Below are positions 36,328 through 45,852 of a stretch of 48,343 bases of DNA, piece by piece. Location: the NCBI GenBank assembly GCA_027622375.1, contig JAQCAB010000012.1, forward strand, positions 1 to 48,343, in the 5' to 3' direction. The notes beneath the pieces were generated by a model, which worked only from the letters and a program-made list of their open reading frames with translations, was not told the DNA's origin and searched no databases. The first letter of the stretch is position 1. Every line of letters starts with the position of its first letter. The stretch is from Bacteroidota bacterium (lineage in GTDB: Bacteria > Bacteroidota > Ignavibacteria > UBA10030 > UBA8401). The position numbers were made by a program, and so were the translations under genes.

Positions 36328-37515
36328 ATGTTTGAAGAGCATATAAATCTATTAAAAGAAAAAATTAGGATGAACTCAATTGATTCAAATGAATCAATAA
36401 TATTAAGGGTAATTCTTGAGTCAAATATTCCTCAATCAATTAAAGTCTATTTTCGAGCACAAGTAAAAGATATTATTAGAAGAGAAAAAGAGAATTTAAT
36501 TTATTCTGATAAATTGCCTTTTTCAAATCAGGATGTAATTACACTACAAAATCAAATTGATTTGTTATTATTCCACAATTATAAATTCTCAAAAGATGAT
36601 TTTTTTTCAACTTTAGATCAAGGAATAAATTTTTCACTTAATTATTTAGTGAGACCGCAATGGACTTTAAAGGAATTTTTATTTCAGAAGAGTCAATTTT
36701 TAACATCAAATGAAATTGAAGATTATTTTCATTTTTGTGCAGATTTCAGTTACTATGGATCCATCCTCAAACAGTTTTTTGAAACTAAAGAAGATTCATA
36801 TCAACTAAGCATTGAAGAATTACAAAGTTTACTTAAAAAAATTGATCTTGAAGTTTTAAGTGAACATTCAAGTATTGAGCTAGCAAAAGTATTTACTCCA
36901 CTTTTTAAATTGATTTCATACACATCAAATGAAAAAATAGAAGAAGTTAAAATCCCCACAAAAGCAGCAATTTTATTTTTTGAAGATAAAGGAATGACAA
37001 GTTTTGCAAGTCGTTTATCGAGTGAAAAGCAAAACGGATTAAATTTAATTACACTTCCAATTCTCGCAACAATATTAGAGAGAGTAAAAACTGGAAATAA
37101 TGAATTTATTGCACTTCCTGAACTCTTCAAAGAAAATGAAGAACCAAAATTTGAATTCACTTCTTCTAAATTACCTGAACCAATTAAACCTGAAGCTATT
37201 CAACAGGATCCTGACGTTGAAATTGATTTACAAAATGAAGTTGAAAAAAAACTTGAGATTTATCCAACAACGCAACCGTTAATGCCAATGTTTACTTTAC
37301 AAGAAAAACAACAAATTATTTATCAAATTTTTGATGGTAATGAAAATGAATGCGATAGTTTTATTGTAGATATTTTAGATGCAACTGATTTAGAAAATGC
37401 TACAGAAATAATTAATATTTATTTTGATGAAAATAAATTAGATGAAGATTCGCAAACTGCCCAAAATTTTATTAAGACTCTTAAAGAGAGATATTTACTT
37501 TTAAGAAGTGTATAA
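36328..37515 (+). CDS. Unknown 395-residue protein upstream of obgE
   Basis: I do not recognise a family. The protein is soluble and largely helical, with no signal peptide or membrane segment. An N-terminal helical part (about 1-120) is Ser/Glu/Ile-rich (SIILRVILESNIPQSIKVYF). A middle part reads IELAKVFTPLFKLI and AAILFFEDKGMTSF. A Pro/Glu-rich linker spans about 265-310 (KLPEPIKPEAIQQDPDVEID), and the C-terminal domain (about 315-395) is acidic (FTLQEKQQIIYQIFDGNENE). The linker-plus-domain layout suggests a protein-binding tail. obgE follows 27 bases downstream, so an association with the ribosome or a GTPase is possible. Confidence 0.72.
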   Translation: MFEEHINLLKEKIRMNSIDSNESIILRVILESNIPQSIKVYFRAQVKDIIRREKENLIYSDKLPFSNQDVITLQNQIDLLLFHNYKFSKDDFFSTLDQGINFSLNYLVRPQWTLKEFLFQKSQFLTSNEIEDYFHFCADFSYYGSILKQFFETKEDSYQLSIEELQSLLKKIDLEVLSEHSSIELAKVFTPLFKLISYTSNEKIEEVKIPTKAAILFFEDKGMTSFASRLSSEKQNGLNLITLPILATILERVKTGNNEFIALPELFKENEEPKFEFTSSKLPEPIKPEAIQQDPDVEIDLQNEVEKKLEIYPTTQPLMPMFTLQEKQQIIYQIFDGNENECDSFIVDILDATDLENATEIINIYFDENKLDEDSQTAQNFIKTLKERYLLLRSV

Positions 37516-37542
37516 CGGAATTCAAAATTATAATAATTTCTA

Positions 37543-38538
37543 ATGTTTATTGATTCCGCAAAAATTTTTATTCGTTCAGGTTCCGGTGGAAATGGAATTA
37601 TACATTGGAGAAGAGAAAAATTTATTCCAAAAGGTGGTCCTGATGGAGGAAATGGTGGAAAAGGGGGAGATGTCTTTACTAAGGCAAATAAACAACTTAC
37701 AACACTTCTCGATTTTAAATATAAACGCAGGTACATTGCTAAAGATGGAAATAGAGGAGAGGGCTCAAATAAAGAAGGGCGTTCCGCGGAAGATTTAATT
37801 ATTCAAGTTCCATGCGGTACAATAATTCGAAATATCGAAACTGAGGATATTCTTGCAGATTTAACAATTGATGGTGATGAATTTTTAATTGCAAAGGGGG
37901 GAAGAGGTGGAAAAGGAAATTCTGAATTCGCCACACCAAGTAACCGCGCTCCAAGAATCGCTACAAATGGAGAAAGTGGAATTGAATTAAATTTAGAGTT
38001 AGAATTAAAATTATTAGCTGATGCCGGTTTAGTTGGTTTATCAAATGTAGGTAAATCAACATTAATTTCTACAATTTCTGCTGCACGACCAAAAATAGGA
38101 AACTATCTTTTTACAACTCTTGTTCCAAATTTGGGAATGGTTTATTACAAAGAAAATGCAAGTTTTGTTGTTGCAGATATTCCAGGTTTAATTGAAGGAG
38201 CTCATTCAGGAAAAGGACTCGGAATTCAATTTCTGAAACACATCGAAAGAACAAAAATTTTAGTTTATTTACTTGATGGTACTTCAAATGATATTTTAAA
38301 AGATTTTAAAATTTTACAACAAGAATTATTTAGTTTTAATAAAAAATTACCAAATAAAAAAAGTATAGTTGCAATTACAAAGCTCGATATTCTTTCAGAA
38401 AAAGAAATAAAAAATATTAATAAAATAAAATTTCCGGGCAAGTTACCCATACATTATATCTCATCAATTACAAAAAACGGAATACCAAAATTTATTTCTC
38501 AAATTTGGAAAACCCTTCAATCAGCAAACGATGAATAA
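37543..38538 (+). CDS. obgE: Obg GTPase
   Basis: The protein has 331 residues. Obg is an essential ribosome-assembly and stress GTPase. The glycine-rich OBG domain is clear ([49 protein letters not shown]). The G domain has G1 [10 protein letters not shown]3 [12 protein letters not shown] (DxPG) and G4 TKLD. G1 and G4 differ slightly from the usual FPNAGKST and NKxD. There is no long C-terminal OCT extension. Its stop overlaps ruvB by 8 bases, linking ribosome maturation and recombination genes in one operon. Confidence 0.97.
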   Translation: MFIDSAKIFIRSGSGGNGIIHWRREKFIPKGGPDGGNGGKGGDVFTKANKQLTTLLDFKYKRRYIAKDGNRGEGSNKEGRSAEDLIIQVPCGTIIRNIETEDILADLTIDGDEFLIAKGGRGGKGNSEFATPSNRAPRIATNGESGIELNLELELKLLADAGLVGLSNVGKSTLISTISAARPKIGNYLFTTLVPNLGMVYYKENASFVVADIPGLIEGAHSGKGLGIQFLKHIERTKILVYLLDGTSNDILKDFKILQQELFSFNKKLPNKKSIVAITKLDILSEKEIKNINKIKFPGKLPIHYISSITKNGIPKFISQIWKTLQSANDE

Positions 38539-39577
38539 AAAAAGAGAAAAAGAAGTTGTTTCTCCCGAAGCATTGACAACTGAAGTTGAATTTGATTCAG
38601 CGCTTCGTCCAAAAAAATTAAATGAGTTTGTCGGGCAAAAATCCATTGTAAGTAATTTAAAAATTTTTATAGTAGCAGCTCAACAAAGGAATGAAACTTT
38701 AGATCATGTTTTATTAACTGGTCCACCAGGGCTTGGAAAAACAACTTTGGCAAATATAATTTCGAATGAAATGAATTCAGGATTAAAATCAACTTCTGGT
38801 CCCGTGCTTGATAAACCGGGTGATTTGGCAGGAATTTTAACTGAATTACAAGATGGCGATATTCTATTTATTGATGAGATTCATCGTTTAAGTCCAATTG
38901 TTGAAGAATATTTATATTCCGCAATGGAAGAATTTAGATTGGATATTGTTGTTGATTCAGGACCAAGCGCTCGTACAATTCAATTAAAACTACCAAGATT
39001 CACCTTAATTGGCGCGACAACGCGTGCAGGTTTATTAACTGCTCCACTTAGAGCAAGATTTGGTGTATCAAATCGCTTAGATTATTATAATCCAATTGAT
39101 TTAGAAAAAATTATTGATCGATCTTCCAAATTATTAAATATTCAAATCACAGATGAAGGAAAATCTGTAATTGCACATCGCTCACGCGGAACTCCAAGAA
39201 TTGCAAACAGATTATTAAGACGCTGTCGCGATTTTGCTCAAGCTGATATCGAATTAAAAAAATATAATTCTGTAATTACAAAAGAAGTTGCTGAATATTC
39301 ACTTCGTGCACTCGAAGTTGATATTCACGGTTTAGATGAGATGGATAAAAGAATTTTAAAAGTTATTATTGAAAAATATAATGGCGGTCCTGTTGGTGTA
39401 TCAACAATTGCAGTTGCTGTTGGAGAAGAACAGGGAACAATTGAAGAAGTTTACGAACCATTTTTAATTCAAGAAGGATTTATCAAACGGACACCGCGCG
39501 GGAGAGAAGCAACTCAGATTGCTTATAAACATTTTGGTTTAAAATTTAAAAACTCAAACCAAGAACAACTTTTATAA
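38531..39577 (+). CDS. ruvB: Holliday junction branch-migration helicase
   Basis: The protein has 348 residues, the usual length. RuvB hexamers drive branch migration with RuvA. Seen: [15 protein letters not shown], Walker [14 protein letters not shown], Walker [30 protein letters not shown] (sensor/arginine finger block), [17 protein letters not shown], and the C-terminal winged helix [24 protein letters not shown]. It starts 8 bases inside obgE. A small gene faces it convergently 1 base after its stop. Confidence 0.98.
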   Translation: MNKKREKEVVSPEALTTEVEFDSALRPKKLNEFVGQKSIVSNLKIFIVAAQQRNETLDHVLLTGPPGLGKTTLANIISNEMNSGLKSTSGPVLDKPGDLAGILTELQDGDILFIDEIHRLSPIVEEYLYSAMEEFRLDIVVDSGPSARTIQLKLPRFTLIGATTRAGLLTAPLRARFGVSNRLDYYNPIDLEKIIDRSSKLLNIQITDEGKSVIAHRSRGTPRIANRLLRRCRDFAQADIELKKYNSVITKEVAEYSLRALEVDIHGLDEMDKRILKVIIEKYNGGPVGVSTIAVAVGEEQGTIEEVYEPFLIQEGFIKRTPRGREATQIAYKHFGLKFKNSNQEQLL

Positions 39578-39578
39578 A

Positions 39579-39779
39579 TTAATTTTTAGTTAATTCAAAA
39601 CGGTGAATCACTTTTGAATCACCACCATCTAATTTAATTATTAAAGCCGTATCAGCACCACTTGTTTCAAGTTTTGATTTTGCTAATTCAATTGCGTCAG
39701 CTTCAGATGTTGTTACAGTTTCAGAAGCAATATTTTTCGGTACATCTAAAAATTTTGTAAAAACAACTCTGTAAATCAT
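39579..39779 (-). CDS. Unknown 66-residue protein
   Basis: A small soluble protein with predicted beta-alpha-beta character (YRVVFTKFLDVPKNIASETV, then an amphipathic helix ADAIELAKSKLE, then TALIIKLDGGDSKVIHRF). It lies 3 bases after the HdrD-like gene on the same strand, so it is probably in that operon. No cysteines and no recognised motif. The size and composition resemble small domain-like proteins encoded beside oxidoreductases, but no function can be given. Confidence 0.62.
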   Translation of the reverse strand: MIYRVVFTKFLDVPKNIASETVTTSEADAIELAKSKLETSGADTALIIKLDGGDSKVIHRFELTKN

Positions 39780-39782
39780 AAT

Positions 39783-41750
39783 TTAATTTCTCTCAATTGA
39801 TTCTAAAATAATTTCAGCAATATCTTTAACAACAACTTTATCTGCAGCATTTTTTGCTTTAACACCGTCAGTCAACATTGTTAAACAAAATGGGCAAGCA
39901 ACTCCAATTGTTTTTGCATTTGTAGATAAAGCCTCTTCAGTTCTTTCAATATTGATTCTCTTTCCAGTTGTTTCTTCCATCCACATTCTGCCGCCGCCAG
40001 CACCACAACAAAATGTTTTATCTTTCGATCGAGACATTTCAATAATTTCAAGTCCGGGAACAGAATTTAATGCCTCTCTTGGCGCATCAATTATATTGTT
40101 ATAGCGTGCAAGATAGCAAGAATCATGATAAGTTAATTGCTCTTTATTTATTTTGTTTAGATTTAATTTTCCATCATTAATTAGTTGTGATATAAACTCT
40201 GTATGATGAATAACTTCATAATTTCCACCAAATTGTGGGTATTCTTTTTTTAATGATTGCAAACAATGTGGGCAAGTTGTAACTATTTTTTTAATGTTGT
40301 ACGAATTTAAAGTTGTAACATTTTCTGTAATCAACATTTGAGCTAAATATTCATTTCCCATTCTTCTTGCGGGATCGCCCGTGCATTTTTCTTCTTTTCC
40401 TAAAATTGCAAAATTAATTTTTGCCAAATTCATAAGTTCCGCAAAAGATTGAGTAACTTTTTTATATCTATCATCATAAGCGCCAGCGCAACCAACCCAA
40501 AAAAGTATTTCAACTTTTTTTTGTTCAAGTTCAGTTAAATTAAAAAATGAATTTATATTTTTTCCTTCGCTCCAATTTGCGCGAGCTTCGTGAGGAAATC
40601 CCCAAGGAGAAAAATTTCTTTCCAAATTATCAAATGTAGTTTTTAATTCAGGTGGGAAATTAGAATCATTCAAAACCATTCCTCTTCTTAAATCTACAAT
40701 TTCATCAACATGCTCAATTAAAACCGGACATTCATAAACACAAGCCATGCATGTTGTGCAAGCCCAAAGTTCTTCCTCGCTAATAAAATTATAAAGTAAA
40801 GTTGAATTAGAGTTTGAATTTAAATTATCTGCGCGATTTCGAGTATCAGTAATAATTTTTCTTGGAGAAAGTGCCTTGCCAGTTAAAGTAGCTGGGCAAA
40901 CAGAATCACATCTTCCACATTCTGTACAAGTGTAACTATCGAGTAATTGCTTCCAAGTTAAATCCTGAACATCTTTTGCGCCAAAAGTTGTGATAGTTTC
41001 ATCTGACAAATTTATTGGCTTTAACGCACCAATTGGATTTAAATTTGTAAAAAAAACATTCGGTATTGAGGTAAGTATATGCAAATGTTTTGAGTTTGGT
41101 AAATAATTTAGAAAACCCAAAACTAAAATAATATGTGACCACCAAAATATCTGTTCATAATTTAAAGTTGAATCAAAGTTTGTAAAATTATTTGCTAAAA
41201 TTGATGAAATAGGATATTGAACTGAACTATTTAATTCCGAAAGTGAGATTCTAGTCGCATTTTGAAATAGTAAAGTTGTTACTATTAAACCAATCCAAAT
41301 TAAAATTAATGCAGCGTCAATTGAACCATACTTATCAACTTGAAGACGTTTTATTTTTGAAACAAATCTACGCCAAAGAGAAAAAATAATTGATAAAATC
41401 ACAATCAAACAAAAGATTTCTTGCGAAAAAGTTATCCATTTATAAAATCCACCTAAAAAAGAAAAACTAAAATTTCCAAATCCAAAAATACCTTCTCCGA
41501 GGGATTCTAAAACTGCAATTAAAAGAACAATAAATCCCCAATAAATTCCAAGATGCAATAAGCCTGGAATTGGATCTCGTAATAATTTAGTTTGAGCAAA
41601 TGCAATTATTAAAACTTTTTTAATTCTTGCTGGTATATTATTAAAACGATTTTCAGGTTTTCCTTTTTTTATTTTCTTGATTAATGAATTAACATTAATT
41701 GCAAAACCTGTAAAACTTGTTAAAACAATTATGGCAAAAATTAATTTCAT
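39783..41750 (-). CDS. Membrane-anchored HdrD-like Fe-S oxidoreductase with CCG domains
   Basis: The protein has 655 residues. The N-terminal third has several membrane segments (about 1-20, 65-90, 100-125 and two more near 145-220), resembling the nitrate-reductase gamma / b-type domain. Then come two [4Fe-4S] motifs, CTECGRCDSVCPA and CTTCMACVYECPV. Two CCG domains follow, with WVGCAGAYDDR, TCPHCLQSL, SCYLARYNN, FCCGAGGGRM and ACPFCLTML. This is the heterodisulfide-reductase D / EtfQO-linked electron-transfer type. It probably moves electrons between a soluble donor and quinone. It overlaps the upstream propeller gene by ATGA. Confidence 0.92.
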   Translation of the reverse strand: MKLIFAIIVLTSFTGFAINVNSLIKKIKKGKPENRFNNIPARIKKVLIIAFAQTKLLRDPIPGLLHLGIYWGFIVLLIAVLESLGEGIFGFGNFSFSFLGGFYKWITFSQEIFCLIVILSIIFSLWRRFVSKIKRLQVDKYGSIDAALILIWIGLIVTTLLFQNATRISLSELNSSVQYPISSILANNFTNFDSTLNYEQIFWWSHIILVLGFLNYLPNSKHLHILTSIPNVFFTNLNPIGALKPINLSDETITTFGAKDVQDLTWKQLLDSYTCTECGRCDSVCPATLTGKALSPRKIITDTRNRADNLNSNSNSTLLYNFISEEELWACTTCMACVYECPVLIEHVDEIVDLRRGMVLNDSNFPPELKTTFDNLERNFSPWGFPHEARANWSEGKNINSFFNLTELEQKKVEILFWVGCAGAYDDRYKKVTQSFAELMNLAKINFAILGKEEKCTGDPARRMGNEYLAQMLITENVTTLNSYNIKKIVTTCPHCLQSLKKEYPQFGGNYEVIHHTEFISQLINDGKLNLNKINKEQLTYHDSCYLARYNNIIDAPREALNSVPGLEIIEMSRSKDKTFCCGAGGGRMWMEETTGKRINIERTEEALSTNAKTIGVACPFCLTMLTDGVKAKNAADKVVVKDIAEIILESIERN

Positions 41751-42595
41751 AATTTTGAAATATCAAAAACGGAAATAGTTGATTTTTCTTTTAAGATATA
41801 TAAATTATTCCCATCTATAAAGAAGCTATCAGGAACAATGTTTGGAGTTTCTTTATTCAAAATAGTTTTAAAAATTAATTTATTCTTCAATTCGTCTATA
41901 ATTGAAAATTGGTGCAGAAAATTTAAACTACCTTCTATTGTTTTAATTTGTTGAGTGTGAAAACTGAAGAAAATAAAATTATTCCATTTTGTCATCTCAA
42001 TTGAACCTTTAATTTTATCAAACGGAATAAATTTTGATAATTTATTTTTTAAATCAATATTTATTTCAGCAGGTTGCGGATAAATAAAATTTGTTCTTCC
42101 TGTAAAATCTTTTTCTGCTAAATAAGTTTCAGGTAATTGGTTAAATTCCTGAACAAGCTCACCATTATTTATATCAATCAAATAATAAACTCTTTTTTCA
42201 AAAAAATCTCTGAATGCACAAATAAATTCTTGATTTGCGGAAAGAACCGAAATGTCATTCCGGAACCATAATTCTTTTCCACTTTTTAAATCAACAACAG
42301 AAATTTTATGTTGCTCGGGCATATCAGGTTTTCTGAAACCATGAATAAAAAGTTTGTTCGCAATAATTCCTTTAACAGCCGACCAAAATGGATCACAAAA
42401 AGTTAAATCGCGCCAAAGTACATTTCCATTTTTGGAATCCAAACAAAAATATGTTACAACTTTTTTATCAACATCACGATCTTCACCAACAATAAAACCA
42501 TTTGATGAAAAAGTAATGCGCCAAAGGACACCATCTGTTTTGTATTCCCAAATTGGTTTTTTAACTCGATTTCCGAAAATAGAAGAAAAAATCAT
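41747..42595 (-). CDS. Beta-propeller-like protein (possibly DUF4905)
   Basis: The protein has 282 residues with repeated strand units around tryptophan/glycine turns: PIWEYKTDGVLWRI, LDSKNGNVLWRDLTF, VVDLKSGKELWF, LIDINNGELVQEF. This pattern is typical of PQQ/WD-like propeller blades. It has no signal peptide. I think it matches the Bacteroidota DUF4905 family, but cannot confirm. It overlaps the HdrD-like gene (ATGA), so it may be an assembly or docking partner of that oxidoreductase. Confidence 0.75.
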   Translation of the reverse strand: MIFSSIFGNRVKKPIWEYKTDGVLWRITFSSNGFIVGEDRDVDKKVVTYFCLDSKNGNVLWRDLTFCDPFWSAVKGIIANKLFIHGFRKPDMPEQHKISVVDLKSGKELWFRNDISVLSANQEFICAFRDFFEKRVYYLIDINNGELVQEFNQLPETYLAEKDFTGRTNFIYPQPAEINIDLKNKLSKFIPFDKIKGSIEMTKWNNFIFFSFHTQQIKTIEGSLNFLHQFSIIDELKNKLIFKTILNKETPNIVPDSFFIDGNNLYILKEKSTISVFDISKL

Positions 42596-42599
42596 TAAT

Positions 42600-42607
42600 C
42601 AAATATA
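42600..42607 (-). promoter_or_regulatory. TAnnTTTG element abutting the start codon (possible leaderless start)
   Basis: The minus strand reads TATATTTG, then ATTA, then the ATG at 42595. Transcription about 7 bases after a TAnnTTTG element would begin at or just before the start codon, which implies a leaderless transcript. Confidence 0.4.
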
Positions 42608-42613
42608 CTTTTG
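42606..42613 (+). promoter_or_regulatory. Possible TAnnTTTG promoter for the ammonia-lyase operon
   Basis: TACTTTTG fits the consensus, 70 bases before the hutH-like ATG, overlapping the opposite-strand element by two bases. No clear TTG lies at the usual upstream spacing. Confidence 0.3.
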
Positions 42614-42683
42614 ATTTTTCAAAAATAAAACTTTGTAATTCTAAACATTGTAAATTGAGAGTTAGGTTGCTAAATTAATTAAA

Positions 42684-44198
42684 ATGAAGAAATTACTACT
42701 TGACGGAAAAAACTTAAATCATCAAAATTTTTTTGAAGCTTTATCAGGAAAAATCAAAATTGAAATTTCCAAAAGCGCGATTCCAAATATAAAAAGTTCG
42801 CGAGCACTTGTAGAAAGTTGGATGAAGAAAAATGAAAAAATCTATGGAGTAACAACAGGTTTTGGAGTTTTTAGTAATATCGTAATCCCAAAAGAAAAAG
42901 TTGAAGAGTTGCAAAAAAATTTAATTTATAGTCACTCTGCTGGTAGTGGCGAACCTTTGCCAGATAAAGTTGTGCGAGGAATGTTGATACTTAGAATAAA
43001 TACTCTCGCAAAAGGTTATAGTGGTGTTCGATTAAGTTTGTTAAAACAAATGGTTGATTTTCATAATTCAGAGATTATTCCTCAAATTCCATCAAAAGGA
43101 TCAGTTGGTTCGAGCGGAGATTTAATTCCACTTGCGCATTTAACTTTAGTAATGATGGGAAAAGGAAAATGCAAATTGAATTCTAAAATTATTTCTGCAT
43201 CAACTGCATTAAAAAAGAAAAAATTAACGCCGATTAAATTAAGCGCAAAAGAAGGATTAGCATTAGTTAACGGAACGCAGATGATGACTTCGTACGCGGG
43301 ATTAATTTTAAAACAATCTCTCGATTTATTAGATTTTGCAGATTTAGCTTGCGCATTAAGTGTTGAAGCTTTAAAAGGAACCGACACTCCATTTTTGGAT
43401 GATATTCACAAAGTTCGTCCGCATGAAGGACAAATAACTTCTGCAAAAAATATTTTAAAATTTTTAAAGGGAAGTGTAATTAGAGAGTCTCATAGATTTA
43501 ATGATGATCGCGTTCAAGATTCATACTCATTAAGATGCGCGCCGCAAGTTCACGGAGCTTCAAGAGATGCAATTAATTATGTAAAAAAAATAATTACAAC
43601 TGAAATGAATTCCGCAAATGATAATCCTTTAATTTTTGTTGAAGGCAAAAAACATCTTGAAGGTGGAAATTTTCATGGACAACCAATTGCGCTTGCAATG
43701 GATTTTGCTGCAATTGGACTTTCAGAAATTGCAAATATTTCAGAAAGAAGAATTGATAAAATAATAAGTGGTTCTTGGAAAGAGTTGCCAAAATTTTTAA
43801 CTAAAAAAGGGGGATTGAATTCCGGTTTTATGATGACGCAATATTTGGCTGCAGCTTTGGTTTCCGAAAATAAAGTTTTAGCTCATCCGGCTTCAGTTGA
43901 TTCAATTCCAACTTCTGCAAATCAGGAAGATCATAATAGTATGGGTTCAATCAGTGCTCAAAAATGTTGGAGTATTTTACAAAATGTTCAAACAGTTATT
44001 GCTCTCGAAATTTTAGTTGCTTGTGGCGCGATTGATTTTTACAGACCGATGACTTGCGGAAAAGTCACTGAAAAAGTTTATCAATTTATTCGTTCAAAAA
44101 TTAAACCACTAACAAACGATAGAATTTTACAAAATGATATTGATTTAATTTTAAAGATTGTTCAAAATGGGGATTTGTTGAAATTCCTGAAAAATTAA
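42684..44198 (+). CDS. Histidine ammonia-lyase homologue with Ser-Ser-Gly cofactor triad
   Basis: The protein has 504 residues, normal for HAL. Family features include YGVTTGFG (Y54), SHSAGSGEP (S83-H84, the position that reads Ser-His in histidine lyases rather than His-Leu of tyrosine lyases), NGTQMMTSYAGL, QVHGASRDAI, ANDNPLIF, GNFHGQPIA and QEDHNSMG. The MIO cofactor forms from three residues that are normally Ala-Ser-Gly; here they are S143-S144-G145 in GSVGSSGDL. Histidine to urocanate is the best guess. hutU, hutG and a clear hutI are not adjacent, so it may act on another amino acid. It leads a five-gene operon. Confidence 0.88.
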   Translation: MKKLLLDGKNLNHQNFFEALSGKIKIEISKSAIPNIKSSRALVESWMKKNEKIYGVTTGFGVFSNIVIPKEKVEELQKNLIYSHSAGSGEPLPDKVVRGMLILRINTLAKGYSGVRLSLLKQMVDFHNSEIIPQIPSKGSVGSSGDLIPLAHLTLVMMGKGKCKLNSKIISASTALKKKKLTPIKLSAKEGLALVNGTQMMTSYAGLILKQSLDLLDFADLACALSVEALKGTDTPFLDDIHKVRPHEGQITSAKNILKFLKGSVIRESHRFNDDRVQDSYSLRCAPQVHGASRDAINYVKKIITTEMNSANDNPLIFVEGKKHLEGGNFHGQPIALAMDFAAIGLSEIANISERRIDKIISGSWKELPKFLTKKGGLNSGFMMTQYLAAALVSENKVLAHPASVDSIPTSANQEDHNSMGSISAQKCWSILQNVQTVIALEILVACGAIDFYRPMTCGKVTEKVYQFIRSKIKPLTNDRILQNDIDLILKIVQNGDLLKFLKN

Positions 44199-44202
44199 AT
44201 TT

Positions 44203-44964
44203 ATGTTTTTAAAAATTTTGAAAATATTTTGTTTGTGGAGTTTAACATTTATTCCAAAAATTAATTCACAAAATTTACCATTTAGTGTTGGCGAAAATTT
44301 AAAATATGAAGTCAAATTTGGATTTATTAATGCGGGAAACGCTGAGCTTTCAATCCCCAATTATTTTTTTATAGATGGGAATGAAACTTTCCAAGTGACT
44401 TTTACTGTTCGTTCAAACAGTGCATTTGATTTATTTTATAAAGTTCGGGATTCGTATCAATCATTTATTGATTCAAAAGGAATTTTCTCGAGAAAGTTTG
44501 ATCAAAATATTAGTGAAGGAAAATTTAAACGCTCGTATAGTGCAGATCTTTATCCGGAAGAAGGATATGCGCGCTCAATAAACGGGAATTTCCAAATCGA
44601 AAAAAATACGCAAGATATTCTTTCAGCATTTTATTTTATAAGATCAGTTAATTTTGAAAATTTAAAACCAGGTAATAAAATAAAACTTAAAAATTTTTAC
44701 AAAGATAAAATGCACAACTTGGAGGTAATTTATGTGGGTAATGAACAAATTCAAGTTGACGCCGGTACTTTTAATTGTTTAAAACTCGAACCAGTAATTA
44801 TGGCTGGCGGATTATTCCGTGCCGAAGGAAAAGTTATTTTATATCTTACGAATGATGAAAGGCGATTGCCAATTCGTGTTGAAACAAAAATTATTATCGG
44901 TTCAATTGTTGCAGATTTAGTTTCTTTTAAAGGATTAAATGGGGAATTGAAAGCAAAAAAATAA
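44203..44964 (+). CDS. Exported DUF3108-domain protein
   Basis: The protein has 253 residues with an N-terminal signal peptide (hydrophobic residues 3-18). The body matches the DUF3108 pattern: LPFSVGENLKYEVKFGFINAG, then DSYQSFIDSKGIFSRKFDQ (separate conserved blocks), then PGNKIKLKNFYKD and a closing LTNDERRLPIRVETKI. DUF3108 proteins are all-beta periplasmic proteins of uncertain role, often in envelope operons. It starts 4 bases after the ammonia-lyase stop and 2 bases before the protease gene, so it belongs to the same operon. Confidence 0.88.
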   Translation: MFLKILKIFCLWSLTFIPKINSQNLPFSVGENLKYEVKFGFINAGNAELSIPNYFFIDGNETFQVTFTVRSNSAFDLFYKVRDSYQSFIDSKGIFSRKFDQNISEGKFKRSYSADLYPEEGYARSINGNFQIEKNTQDILSAFYFIRSVNFENLKPGNKIKLKNFYKDKMHNLEVIYVGNEQIQVDAGTFNCLKLEPVIMAGGLFRAEGKVILYLTNDERRLPIRVETKIIIGSIVADLVSFKGLNGELKAKK

Positions 44965-44966
44965 GA

Positions 44967-45851
44967 ATGAACCAATTTTTAGAAACTGAACAAAAAATAA
45001 AATTCAATCCATTCAAATTTGGAATCATTTCAATTTTTGCAATAATGCTTTTTTATCAACTTGCGGGAGTTTTACTTTATACTGTTTTTGATTTTTTTAT
45101 TTCTTCAGAGGCCGTTCTTTTACGTTCAAGCGCTTTTATAGGTCAACTTGTTTTTATGCTGATACCAACTTTAATATTAATCAAGTGGCAACATGGAAAA
45201 ATAAAAACTTCAATTCCATTTAGAATCCCAACAATTACAGAAGTTTTTGTGACAATTTTATTAATTCTAACTTTGCAATTTGTAATGGAAGGTTTTATTT
45301 ATTTTGAAATGAAGTTGCCATTCCCAGATTTTGTGAAAAATATATTTGATGTAATTGATAAAGCCTTTGAAGGAATTTATCGGCAGTTAATAATTGCAAA
45401 TTCAATTCCTGAATTATTTTATGTTTTATTTGTAGTTGCGCTTGTTCCAGGGATTTGTGAAGAGGTTTTATTCCGCGGATTATTTTTAAAAAATTTATTA
45501 ATTACAAAAACAACAAGTGACTCAATTATCTTTTCCGGAGTTATTTTTGCGCTTCTTCATTTTAATCCGATTGCGCTTCTTCCTTTAATTTTTCTTGGAA
45601 TGTATTTGGGATTTTTATTAATCCGCACGAAAAGTATTTTTATTCCGATTATAGCACATGTTACAAATAACGCAGTTACAACTTTAAAAGTTTACTTTAA
45701 TCCCGAATTAATTAAACAAAACTCGACTTCTTTTAATACCACCGATGGTAATGAGTTAAGTTTAATTATTGTGATAGTCATTGCCTCAATTATTTTTTAT
45801 TTTCTTCATAAATATTTTAATAAAATAACTTCAACTATATCAGAAAATTAA
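44967..45851 (+). CDS. CPBP-family intramembrane metalloprotease
   Basis: The protein has 294 residues and about seven membrane segments. The Abi/CPBP motif 1 is GICEEVLFRGLF (two Glu and Arg), motif 2 is FALLHFNP, and motif 3 is IAHVTNN with the His and Asn residues. These form the zinc or glutamate-based site of CAAX-prenyl-protease-like enzymes. Substrate unknown; such proteins process or mature membrane proteins and sometimes give bacteriocin immunity. It sits between the DUF3108 gene and cdsA, suggesting an envelope role. Confidence 0.9.
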   Translation: MNQFLETEQKIKFNPFKFGIISIFAIMLFYQLAGVLLYTVFDFFISSEAVLLRSSAFIGQLVFMLIPTLILIKWQHGKIKTSIPFRIPTITEVFVTILLILTLQFVMEGFIYFEMKLPFPDFVKNIFDVIDKAFEGIYRQLIIANSIPELFYVLFVVALVPGICEEVLFRGLFLKNLLITKTTSDSIIFSGVIFALLHFNPIALLPLIFLGMYLGFLLIRTKSIFIPIIAHVTNNAVTTLKVYFNPELIKQNSTSFNTTDGNELSLIIVIVIASIIFYFLHKYFNKITSTISEN

Positions 45852-45852
45852 A

